Shown: in pieces, positions 24,701-30,733 of the stretch | Position numbering within the stretch: position 1 is the stretch's first letter | Layout of the letters: the number at the start of each line of letters is the position of its first letter | IMG/VR virus record: IMGVR_UViG_3300031973_000285 | Span: 1-30,733 of that record | Source: a virus | Reading direction: 5' to 3' (one strand) | Length of the DNA: 30,733 bases | Made by a program: the position numbers and the translations under genes | The notes under the pieces: generated by a model | Told to the model about the DNA's origin: nothing | What the model saw: only the letters and a program-made list of their open reading frames with translations | The model's database searches: none

Positions 24701-27389
24701 TGCTCACAACAGCGATGTCAAGTTTAGTTATGTTGACTTTCTAAGGGGTGGCGCAAATCGAGAGCGTTACGCTGCAAAGTTAGCAGAAGATTTGGGTTTA
24801 AATCCAGAGGACTTCCACACTCAACAAACCATGAAACATTTTCTCGAAGATGTAGTGAACCCCATCATAGACGGTATGCTTAGTCAGGGAAGGGATGATG
24901 AATTATTTGATTTGGAGATTCCAATTCAAACCGTTGGTAACTTCGCTAAACATCACTTTAAAATGGCAGATATAGATTTTAATAAAACACTTGAAGATAT
25001 GAGAAGAACTCGTGGTTTTAAAGATAAAGGTAAAGACCTAAAAAGAATAACTGCTCAAATTAAACAACAATTATTACCGCACATAATAGGTGGTGGTGGA
25101 AAAGAAAAAAGAGGGAATAAAGGTAGAAATGACGCACTAGGTATGGGTATTCATCATTCTGTTAATCCTGATGCAAGAATGCTTGCAGATTATAAGGAAG
25201 AGTTAACAAGATTACAGACATTAAGAGATAAAGCGTTTACTGGCCCTGCTAAAAATAATGCAGTTATGCAATATAACAACTACAAAGATAACATGATTAA
25301 ACCTACTTTAGGTTCAGCCATGTCTAAGAATAAAGCAAAAATACAACAAAGACATGCTGAAATGTATGGTCCTTCTTATGTTAGTGGTAGACATTTTCAA
25401 AGTGTTAATGAATCTTATAGAATGCAACAAACCTTAGATTCTCTAATTTATAGTGACCCGTTTATTGAGCCCGGTGCTGCTCCTTCTTCTGTAGAAAGTT
25501 TTGAAAGCGGGTCAGAGGTCAGGCCAATAGAGCCAGTTGGACCTAACGCTACAAATATAGTCCCTTCCACTTATAATGCTCCCAAATATATGATGAGTTA
25601 CGGTCATAAAGTACCTGTTACCTTTGATTACAAGATAGGTAAAGACGGGAAGATAGATATAATCCCACTACCTGAACCCAAACGAGAAAGGTTAGTTCAA
25701 CCGACAATGGCTATATGGGGGGCAGCAGGTTTGACTGATGTATTATTTGGAACTGATTGGAGACAATATCATATAGATGAAGACCAGTCTACTTTGTCAA
25801 GACATGGTAGGAAAGAAGATAATAGAGCCTTCGCTAAGTCAGAAGATGTCAACTTGGCAACACTTACCAATCCTGACATCATCCGTAAAGAGATAGGTAA
25901 AGGTGTTCCTATCCTACAACCGATGCATCGTATTTTTGAATTGGATGACCTTGAACATCTGCGTGGCTTTACAGGAGACTGGATAGTATCTGTTATGCCA
26001 GAAGGCGAAAGAGGCTTTGTCAAGAAAGAAGATGATGATGTTACTTCAACTAACTTTACTTTGTCAGATGAAGACAAGAGCAACTTCAAGAAAGTAACTG
26101 ATAACGATTATCATTTAGATGTGTTTAAGACCGAAGAGGGCTACTATATCTTTGATGTTCTCAAATATGACGACAAAGAAGTGCATGATGTACCTATAGA
26201 TGACCGAATTAAGATACTTAGAGGTGGCTTGGAAGGTGTTGAGAATGTTCATGTTCCGAGTGCTAGTGATACCAGACTTACAGATGACGCTGGTCTCAAA
26301 GTCACAGTAGAGGACTTGCAGAAAGAAAATGAAAAGTTGCTACTTCGTGATGCTAAGTCAACCTACATGGCTGGTGAACTGCGCCATCCTAAGTGGGTGC
26401 TGCTCAGTCCGGGCAATGATGTTGTGCTTAGAGTATTAGAAAGAAGAGGCAACGGCCCTTACACCTATCGATTAGGTACTGGCCCAGTTACTAAAGACGA
26501 AGAGTTAGGTGATAGGGCAGTAGAATCTGATGGTGAGATTTACATGGATGTCGGTGCTGCTTTCGACAGTGATGAAAAGTATAACGAAGGCGACCATGTT
26601 AGAGTCAATGTCAGTAATGTAGGCGAGTCAGAAACAGCCGAAGGGCAAAAGTTGTTTACTGTAGCGGGTTCTAAAATTGAAGAAGAAGCCGAGGGCGAAG
26701 GACTCGTTAGCCAAGAAACTCTCAGCCTACTTGCTAAGGCAGAAGATTCGCAGTGGCTGTGTGAAGTCTATAGAGCAGGTAGCGGTATAAGAGTAGTTAT
26801 GCCACAGGGTGATGTCGTATACAAGTGTACACAGTCAGGTCAGTCTTGGACAGCGCACAGCCCGTTGGCATCTAATGGTTATCTGATTCGTATGTCTGAA
26901 AGTCAAAGACCTTACTGGGCACCAGTCGCTGGTGCTTTACTCAAGGCCGATGTACAGATAGCCGCACCTGCCGAAGAACAAGAGGATAAGGCTGAGGTTC
27001 ACGAAACAGAGGGTCGAGGGAAGCCTCTCATCCCTCCTAAAAAGATTAAAGATTCTGAATGGTGGGCTAAGCAAGAAAAAGAAAAAGTGCTTGTCAAGGG
27101 CTTACAGTTAGTAGAAAAGTTGCTCAAAAGCGGAGCAGGTGCCGTAGGTCAATCAAGTAGTGGTACTAAGGGATTAGGTATTGACTACGCTACCCCTATA
27201 GAATCACCTATGGGACCTACTAACTTACATGACAAGAAGACAATGCCTGATTATGATGTTAGGGATATGGAAGAAGATTCTTCTATAGATGAAGAAACTG
27301 AGGCAAAAGACAAGCCTAAACACATGACTGTGCCTACAGATAAGGGTGTTTTGGAAATAACAGAGGACTCTGCTGTTTTCCGTACTTAG
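21783..27389 (+). CDS. giant virion-type protein with degenerate DNA-ligase-like domain
   Basis: ATG 21783 (1868 residues) is preferred because GGTGGT lies four bases upstream; GTG 21774 is in frame. Residues 1-1370 are hydrophilic, His/Asp/Pro-rich and unrecognised. Residues about 1376-1600 resemble the nucleotidyltransferase plus OB core of ATP-dependent DNA ligases. PILQPMHRIFELDDLEHL, GDWIVSVMPEGERGFVKK (motif I region), HLDVFKTEEGYYIFDVLKYD (III/IIIa-like) and DAKSTYMAGELRHPKW (IV-V-like) appear in the right order. The motif I lysine is not present (M1405 aligns there) and D-G reads E-G, so catalysis is doubtful. The C-terminus has SLLAKAED, ALLKADVQ and acidic stretches. It lies between portal and protease, where phages place assembly or virion genes. 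Ligase likeness is an inference from motif order. Confidence 0.75.
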   Translation: MIEGHYDTFDRAKFTFIESIYDGIGKADAAAEYYFASLNLQRHGYDLNNQDETLLKMANIILKEEVDLEPDEAIHDPWFPQSQYFTGEETVQNPSLQPSRVVAPEPGQPFTGANIQMNPGDPNSDSHHDIDYFGSSLFPLHGDKMADHVAGFYLGDKYDEKTHSEKSAHVENKFFNNHTTPNEEEHLESSFLTDRAHYGKLADDMTNHDIYQRHFDDWKRKNDPLVRLMTEQMHAQGVFDDEEINHRLAIKHMEEAKEGWKDNLKFTDYLLGLEWTTPEERQKLYEHLIKHGGSKKDTPLKLRGGNDWMPRLIANFHQRFGPIYDHWIGKAHIPGFNTKARKERMPSKGREPGPMENKEAFSAVGQDGFQRALEYAQQMGALDEELDVGKIPFLQEDTTDDGKYVVRGLQLRKPTRKTTEMVGETAGSDYRTLLALLGADENGKLHAAGQHPLYKENWNPEEGPFTQEEVDKILRKRLSLTRSMFPGIIGRRESNVMYAPYLDEDDYYDYTDGLSHDSLATYWGIPFKVGGMDKHPQLLFELLHRATLLHGKNHFVPPSKRIKEQSPTSEDIYETAFTEMAEGPKEMDTGPYGEDYPIDQVTTDHDGYEHSLFFMHHPEKNKLTHRYMLELDSDDHLENNMANFLAPFAPRPLEIVESKFNKDDKRNLQLDLGNPLWSINIHSPGSANRRNEAIGINNNFSRHAQSLAPALTNKLLLDDKLATDRTDDSYSENINSKLIGNKAGHFKVHHPFTFHGGHDPDARMKDSSLYGAIIAMHKHLSGLPGTPIDIGGRIPEKNLPMSKDNYIQLTNPENYEHMTSANRKRAKELERRIKELEFQAPDFEGDASQIIENKIIDLEEQLSMIPTIDPKEFGSQNFVPTHIQMLKDKLNSDDQAYAQLAKRKAAEFPELFDRSLPPDIIEGNLRQFARMLNDYFHQAPSEAHGLSSLASVDKLSDAEMQRSNPMAESAKDFAHNSDVKFSYVDFLRGGANRERYAAKLAEDLGLNPEDFHTQQTMKHFLEDVVNPIIDGMLSQGRDDELFDLEIPIQTVGNFAKHHFKMADIDFNKTLEDMRRTRGFKDKGKDLKRITAQIKQQLLPHIIGGGGKEKRGNKGRNDALGMGIHHSVNPDARMLADYKEELTRLQTLRDKAFTGPAKNNAVMQYNNYKDNMIKPTLGSAMSKNKAKIQQRHAEMYGPSYVSGRHFQSVNESYRMQQTLDSLIYSDPFIEPGAAPSSVESFESGSEVRPIEPVGPNATNIVPSTYNAPKYMMSYGHKVPVTFDYKIGKDGKIDIIPLPEPKRERLVQPTMAIWGAAGLTDVLFGTDWRQYHIDEDQSTLSRHGRKEDNRAFAKSEDVNLATLTNPDIIRKEIGKGVPILQPMHRIFELDDLEHLRGFTGDWIVSVMPEGERGFVKKEDDDVTSTNFTLSDEDKSNFKKVTDNDYHLDVFKTEEGYYIFDVLKYDDKEVHDVPIDDRIKILRGGLEGVENVHVPSASDTRLTDDAGLKVTVEDLQKENEKLLLRDAKSTYMAGELRHPKWVLLSPGNDVVLRVLERRGNGPYTYRLGTGPVTKDEELGDRAVESDGEIYMDVGAAFDSDEKYNEGDHVRVNVSNVGESETAEGQKLFTVAGSKIEEEAEGEGLVSQETLSLLAKAEDSQWLCEVYRAGSGIRVVMPQGDVVYKCTQSGQSWTAHSPLASNGYLIRMSESQRPYWAPVAGALLKADVQIAAPAEEQEDKAEVHETEGRGKPLIPPKKIKDSEWWAKQEKEKVLVKGLQLVEKLLKSGAGAVGQSSSGTKGLGIDYATPIESPMGPTNLHDKKTMPDYDVRDMEEDSSIDEETEAKDKPKHMTVPTDKGVLEITEDSAVFRT

Positions 27390-27397
27390 TTAAATAG
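27389..27397 (+). promoter_or_regulatory. TATA-like element before the protease-capsid genes
   Basis: GTTAAATAG-type sequence overlapping the stop codon of the giant gene. TTAAATAG (27390-27397) is centred about 28 bases before ATG 27421, fitting a leaderless transcript of the protease gene, which lacks a visible ribosome site. Weak, by-eye evidence. Confidence 0.25.
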
Positions 27398-27420
27398 TAT
27401 GAGTGTCGTCTATAGAAACG

Positions 27421-28821
27421 ATGACAGCCAGTTCGATGCTGAGAACCTCTCCGGTTACTCACAATGGTAGCATCAATTTAATCAAGGCTGATAATGACTT
27501 GGTAATCGCTGGATACGCATCTGTTGAGATGGTAGATAAGCAAGGAGATTTGATTACCAGAGGTGCCTTGAAAAATGCTTTTGGCGACTTCATGAAAGCA
27601 GACGGCTACCGAAATGTACAACTTGCTCACTCAAACATACAAGTTGGAAGTGTTATTCCATCTTACACTGACTCTGATGGTAGAGTTTGGAAATCCGGTG
27701 TCGATGATGCTGGTATGTTCGTAGTCATTAAACTACGAGATGACATAGAAAAGGCAAGAGAAGTTGCCAAAGAGATTCGCAAAGGAGCCCTTAGAGGTTT
27801 CAGTATTGGAGGACAAGCATTCAAGAGAATGCGAAAGAGTGACCAACAACATGGTGACTATACAGAAATCTCCAAACTGGAACTACATGAGGTCACCATT
27901 TGTGAAAAAGGTATTAACCCGGAGGCGACATTCCGTATATTGAAGGAGGATATTGATATGACAGAAACAGATGCAATGGCAGAATTGTCAAGTGTGTTGG
28001 ACAGACTAAATGGCCGCCTAGACGCAATGGAGAAGGGCGAAATGCCAGCAGGTCTTAAAGAACACATGGAAGACAAAAAAGACGATAAAGACGAAAAAGA
28101 CGAGGCGAAAGAAATGGCTGATAAAGATGAAGAAGAGAAAATGTACGGCGCTGACCACAAAGGCGAACATGACGGAATGGCAAAAGGAGAATACTCCGAT
28201 GTTATTTCTAGTGAATACCTAAACTGGATGGAAAACACCTTGAAATCACAAGGTGTCGACATTAGCGGTGCAAGAAACCACTTTGATGGAATCTCTAAGG
28301 CTAATCTAGGTAGCACACCAGAACAAATTGGTGACGGTGCTGATTACTTCGCTGGACAAGTAAAGGGTCGAGCCCAAGAAGGTGGCTCTCCTTCTACTAA
28401 CGCAGTCGGTAAAATTAACTCCGGTGGCGGTGGAACAGTAGCAAAAGGATACTTGCACCCAAGTGCAGTCTCTCCTACTGATGTAGAAGCAGCCTACGAA
28501 GTTTACAAAGCAGCGGCTCTTGAAGAACAATTCAAGCACAACCTAAGCGGCGTATTCGCTGACAGACTAAACAAAGAACTTACTCAAGAAGCACAAGCAA
28601 GAGAAGCCGCTTCCTTTGACGCAAGAACACCTCTTGCTAACATCGAAAAGGCTCTGTCTGACTTGAGCAACAGAATCGATAACATTTCAAGCGCTGCCCC
28701 AGAATCAACAATTCGTAAGAGCAGTGATATGGCTAATGTAGAAATCCCATCTACTGAGGCACTTGGAAGCATGAGTTGGGATGAAGTTCACCGACTCGCA
28801 GGGAGTGTATTTACCAACTAA
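27421..28821 (+). CDS. prohead protease fused to scaffold domain
   Basis: Start uncertain: GTG 27403, ATG 27421 or ATG 27436, none with a ribosome site; ATG 27421 gives 466 residues. Residues about 20-145 are an HK97-type (U35/S78-like) prohead serine protease. VIAGYASVEMVDKQGDLI opens the fold, QLAHSNIQVG carries the catalytic His (H70) and LRGFSIGGQAF the nucleophile Ser (S128). The remaining ~300 residues are acidic and helical (long Lys/Asp/Glu tract, then coiled coils), as expected for a scaffold removed during maturation. The C-terminus has the SMSWDEVHRLA motif shared with the 21007 protein. It directly precedes the capsid gene, the usual order. Confidence 0.9.
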   Translation: MTASSMLRTSPVTHNGSINLIKADNDLVIAGYASVEMVDKQGDLITRGALKNAFGDFMKADGYRNVQLAHSNIQVGSVIPSYTDSDGRVWKSGVDDAGMFVVIKLRDDIEKAREVAKEIRKGALRGFSIGGQAFKRMRKSDQQHGDYTEISKLELHEVTICEKGINPEATFRILKEDIDMTETDAMAELSSVLDRLNGRLDAMEKGEMPAGLKEHMEDKKDDKDEKDEAKEMADKDEEEKMYGADHKGEHDGMAKGEYSDVISSEYLNWMENTLKSQGVDISGARNHFDGISKANLGSTPEQIGDGADYFAGQVKGRAQEGGSPSTNAVGKINSGGGGTVAKGYLHPSAVSPTDVEAAYEVYKAAALEEQFKHNLSGVFADRLNKELTQEAQAREAASFDARTPLANIEKALSDLSNRIDNISSAAPESTIRKSSDMANVEIPSTEALGSMSWDEVHRLAGSVFTN

Positions 28822-28826
28822 GGAGG
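28821..28826 (+). promoter_or_regulatory. strong ribosome-binding site of the capsid gene
   Basis: AGGAGG overlaps the last base of the protease stop codon and lies seven bases before ATG 28834. It is the fullest Shine-Dalgarno match I see in the window, consistent with high capsid expression, and it decides between ATG 28834 and the out-of-frame ATG at 28830. Confidence 0.75.
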
Positions 28827-28833
28827 AATATGA

Positions 28834-30003
28834 ATGGCAAGAAATTATATGAGAACAGTAAATGATATGGAGCGCTACTACTACGGTGCTGGACAAAGCA
28901 TGGGATATTCCTACACAGGTTCAGAACTATTGAAAGCAGATGCTCCTCTATTGAGCACAACAGCAGGAACATACCAAGCAATCTACGGTAGAAAAGTATG
29001 GAGTCAGTTGAACCAAGAGTTCAACGCTTTCTCTATCCTACCTAAGAAGCCATGGGACAGAAGTGGATGGCGTGTAGTAACCGCTAAGCCTTCTGCTACC
29101 GTTGGCGGTGGAATTGCAGAGAACGGTACTCTACCTGAAACTCAAAAGCCAACTTTCCAAAATGTTGCAGCAAAGCCAAAAACCGTTGCTCACTCATTCG
29201 ACATGTCTGAAGTAGCAATCTTCCTTAACGACAAGGATGACGGTCTAGGTGACATTCGCTCAGTATTGAAAGAAGAAATGGGCAAGCACCACGCAGAGAT
29301 GATTAACAAGATGCTACTTAGAGACGCTGACAACCCAGCAGGTAATGATATCGAGTCACTTGACCGTGTCACCGCTGGTCACGCTGGTGGTCTAACTACC
29401 AGTACAAGTGCAATTGCAGACGCAACAGGTCACCTCAGCGCAGCAACTGACTTAGATATCTATTCAATAGACCGTGAGGCTAACGCATCATGGGCTAACG
29501 CTGAGATGTCAGTTAACGGTGTTGCTGGTACCCCTACCAACAGAACTCTATCTCTCGACCACTTTGATGAACTATTCAGAAAGATTTGGCAGAGAGGTGG
29601 AAATCCAAAGGTTATGCTAACTGGATATGATACTTTAATGAGACTTCAACAACTACTACAAAGCCAACAAAGATTCATGGAAGAAAAGAGAGTAGTCCCA
29701 ACTTACAACGGTGTTAAAGGTGTACCGGGTATGGAAGCAGGTTTCATTGTAGCAACTTACAATGGCGTACCTATCATTCCATCCAAGGATGTCGAAGCAG
29801 ACGGAATTAGCAGAGTTTACATGCTAGATACTGACTACCTATACTACAGTACTGCTAAGCCTACACAATACTTTGAGTCCGGTATCGAGACTGGTGACCC
29901 ATTCGCAATCAACAGATTGGGTCAGGAAGGTCTTTACCGAACCATGGGTGAGATATGGACAACTTTCTTTGGAGGTCAAGGTTCTATTCGTGACCTACAA
30001 TGA
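28834..30003 (+). CDS. HK97-fold major capsid protein
   Basis: 389 residues from ATG 28834. Context (right after protease/scaffold, strongest ribosome site) and sequence features support the call. There is an N-terminal arm of about 35-40 residues ending SELLKADAPLLSTTAG, then FSILPKKPWDRSGWRVVTAK and GGGIAENGTLPETQKPTF, which correspond to the N-arm/E-loop region of HK97-like capsids. Later come the spine helix (DIRSVLKEEMGKHHAEMINK), a P/A-domain segment (NPKVMLTGYDTLMRLQQLL) and a terminal strand-rich part ending EIWTTFFGGQGSIRDLQ. K34-A35-D36 is a candidate maturation cleavage site because a similar phrase occurs in the protease. Cleavage is inferred. Confidence 0.85.
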   Translation: MARNYMRTVNDMERYYYGAGQSMGYSYTGSELLKADAPLLSTTAGTYQAIYGRKVWSQLNQEFNAFSILPKKPWDRSGWRVVTAKPSATVGGGIAENGTLPETQKPTFQNVAAKPKTVAHSFDMSEVAIFLNDKDDGLGDIRSVLKEEMGKHHAEMINKMLLRDADNPAGNDIESLDRVTAGHAGGLTTSTSAIADATGHLSAATDLDIYSIDREANASWANAEMSVNGVAGTPTNRTLSLDHFDELFRKIWQRGGNPKVMLTGYDTLMRLQQLLQSQQRFMEEKRVVPTYNGVKGVPGMEAGFIVATYNGVPIIPSKDVEADGISRVYMLDTDYLYYSTAKPTQYFESGIETGDPFAINRLGQEGLYRTMGEIWTTFFGGQGSIRDLQ

Positions 30004-30042
30004 GGATAACATGGAGAATAAAATATTAGGAGATGATTAAAT

Positions 30043-30456
30043 ATGGCAGCAATAACATTAACAAAAAAATCAGGAGACGCAGGTGTATACGAAAACTTAT
30101 TTGAGTTGGAATTATATGCAGGAACACTAGGTAGTGATACAAACTGGCTAGATGGAAACTCAGGTGGTTCTTATCCGGGTTCACTAACAGGCTTTAACGC
30201 ATCTAACTCAGATGGAAAAGCGGCACCGGGACTTAAACTAGCATGTTTCCAAGTAACTACAGTAATGGCAACAGGTGATGTCGCAACTATTGGCGGTGGA
30301 GCAAGTAAGATACACGCAGTAATATGTGGTTCTAACGGAGGATTAGCAGGTGTCGGTGCAGTAATTAGCACAGAGACAAACACTAACGACTCGTTAACAT
30401 TTACCGCAGGTGGTACACCAGTAGTTCCTATGAATTTGTGGGTAATCTGTTCTTGA
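30043..30456 (+). CDS. probable capsid decoration or minor head protein, 137 aa
   Basis: ATG 30043 has GGAGATGAT upstream. The product is Gly/Ala/Thr/Ser-rich with alternating hydrophobic residues, suggesting an all-beta protein (ITLTKKSGDAGVYENLFELE, KLACFQVTTVMATGDVATIG, SLTFTAGGTPVVPMNLWVIC). It has few charged residues, no membrane helix and no catalytic motif. A small beta protein encoded right after the major capsid gene is commonly a decoration/cement protein or a head fibre base. Sequence family not recognised. The gap 30004-30042 before it contains only its ribosome site. Confidence 0.65.
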   Translation: MAAITLTKKSGDAGVYENLFELELYAGTLGSDTNWLDGNSGGSYPGSLTGFNASNSDGKAAPGLKLACFQVTTVMATGDVATIGGGASKIHAVICGSNGGLAGVGAVISTETNTNDSLTFTAGGTPVVPMNLWVICS

Positions 30457-30467
30457 GGTGAGGAAAC

Positions 30468-30733
30468 TTGCCCAAGATAACCTACATAGGTTCTAACCCT
30501 TATCTCAAATTGCGAGACGACACAGAAATGCATCGTGGCGAAGTTAGAGAAGTTTCCCAAGAGTGGCTGAACAAATACAGACACTGGGCAAGACAAAAGG
30601 GTCCTAAGAATCTACTCATAGAAGGCGACGAAGGTGTCACAGTAGACGAAGGAAACGACGGATTACCTGACGAAGGTTGGACTAAGAAGGATATCACAGG
30701 ATGGCTAAAAGAGAAAGGAGTATCTATCAAAGG
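30468..30733 (+). CDS. head or connector-type protein, 5' part only
   Basis: Opens at TTG 30468 behind GAGGTGAGG; 88 codons are visible before the window ends, with no stop in frame. It starts PKITYIGSNPYLKLRDDTEM, continues with a charged region containing WLNKYRHWARQKGPKNLL and acidic residues, then DEGWTKKDITGWLKEKGVSI, which resembles the short W-x3-I/L-x2-WL-x2-KG-V helix-turn found in small phage neck/assembly proteins. Placement after capsid and decoration genes fits a head-completion or connector protein. The remainder lies outside the window, so the family cannot be fixed. Confidence 0.55.
   Translation, partial: MPKITYIGSNPYLKLRDDTEMHRGEVREVSQEWLNKYRHWARQKGPKNLLIEGDEGVTVDEGNDGLPDEGWTKKDITGWLKEKGVSIK

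Noticed and set aside
27399-27470. Alternative 23-codon frame starting ATG 27399, overlapping the protease start
   Set aside because: It ends quickly, has no ribosome site, and the protease frame has the clear domain homology; probably chance.
30010-30039. Nine-codon mini-gene before the decoration protein gene
   Set aside because: Too short to support, and its sequence is explained by the ribosome site of the 30043 gene.
1-30733. CRISPR array, insertion sequence or integrase
   Set aside because: I saw no regularly spaced repeats, transposase or recombinase motifs anywhere in the window.

Overview
The window looks like part of the structural gene block of a tailed double-stranded DNA virus (HK97-type head, Caudoviricetes-like) that probably infects an archaeon. 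A marine euryarchaeal host (Poseidoniales / Marine Group II, 'magrovirus'-like) is my best guess from memory of such genomes, not something the sequence proves. Evidence for an archaeal host: many starts are preceded by GGTGA (for example before 81, 4520, 4730, 8216, 9250, 11167 and 21007), and A/T-rich TATA-like boxes lie in several of the few gaps. The virion core is recognisable: candidate small terminase (10410), large terminase (16029), portal (18854), prohead protease/scaffold (27421), major capsid protein (28834) and a probable decoration or head protein (30043). The coding is very tight and, apart from one gene, entirely on the + strand.

Layout. 1-6507: the end of one gene, then a run of small or unusual proteins. 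Several belong to cysteine-rich or basic families seen in marine phages. Most of them carry, at or near the N-terminus, a short tag of the form x(3)-[A/S/W]-W-x-L-L-K. One (2046) has a C-terminal ADP-ribosyltransferase-like domain. 6508-6656: a structured non-coding gap with two overlapping hairpins and TATA-like elements. 6657-10133: a six-gene cassette of three membrane proteins, a Ras/Arf-like GTPase, a Cys/His protein and a Met/Gln-rich protein. 10065-10400: the only minus-strand gene, a small zinc-ribbon protein. 10410-17510: zinc/HTH protein (small terminase candidate), three large proteins of unknown function and the large terminase. 17547-18854: a LAGLIDADG-containing protein wedged between terminase and portal. 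18854-30733: portal with zinc-knuckle insertions, three small proteins, a giant protein of about 1868 residues with a degenerate DNA-ligase-like domain, protease, capsid, decoration protein, and the start of another head or connector gene cut by the window end.

How they may work together (inference). The recurring AW-LLK tag on otherwise unrelated proteins recalls the N-terminal capsid-targeting sequences of phage T4 internal head proteins and of the T4 Alt ADP-ribosyltransferase. The 2046 protein has both the tag and an ART-like domain, so the 5' block may encode internal virion cargo that is packaged into the prohead, possibly trimmed by the prohead protease and delivered with the genome. 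A second shared motif (IP-x-T-x-A...SM-x-W...H-x-LA) links the protease/scaffold C-terminus to the small protein at 21007 and may be an assembly-docking element. The GTPase cassette is the other candidate novel system: a virus-encoded small GTPase embedded in an operon of membrane proteins.
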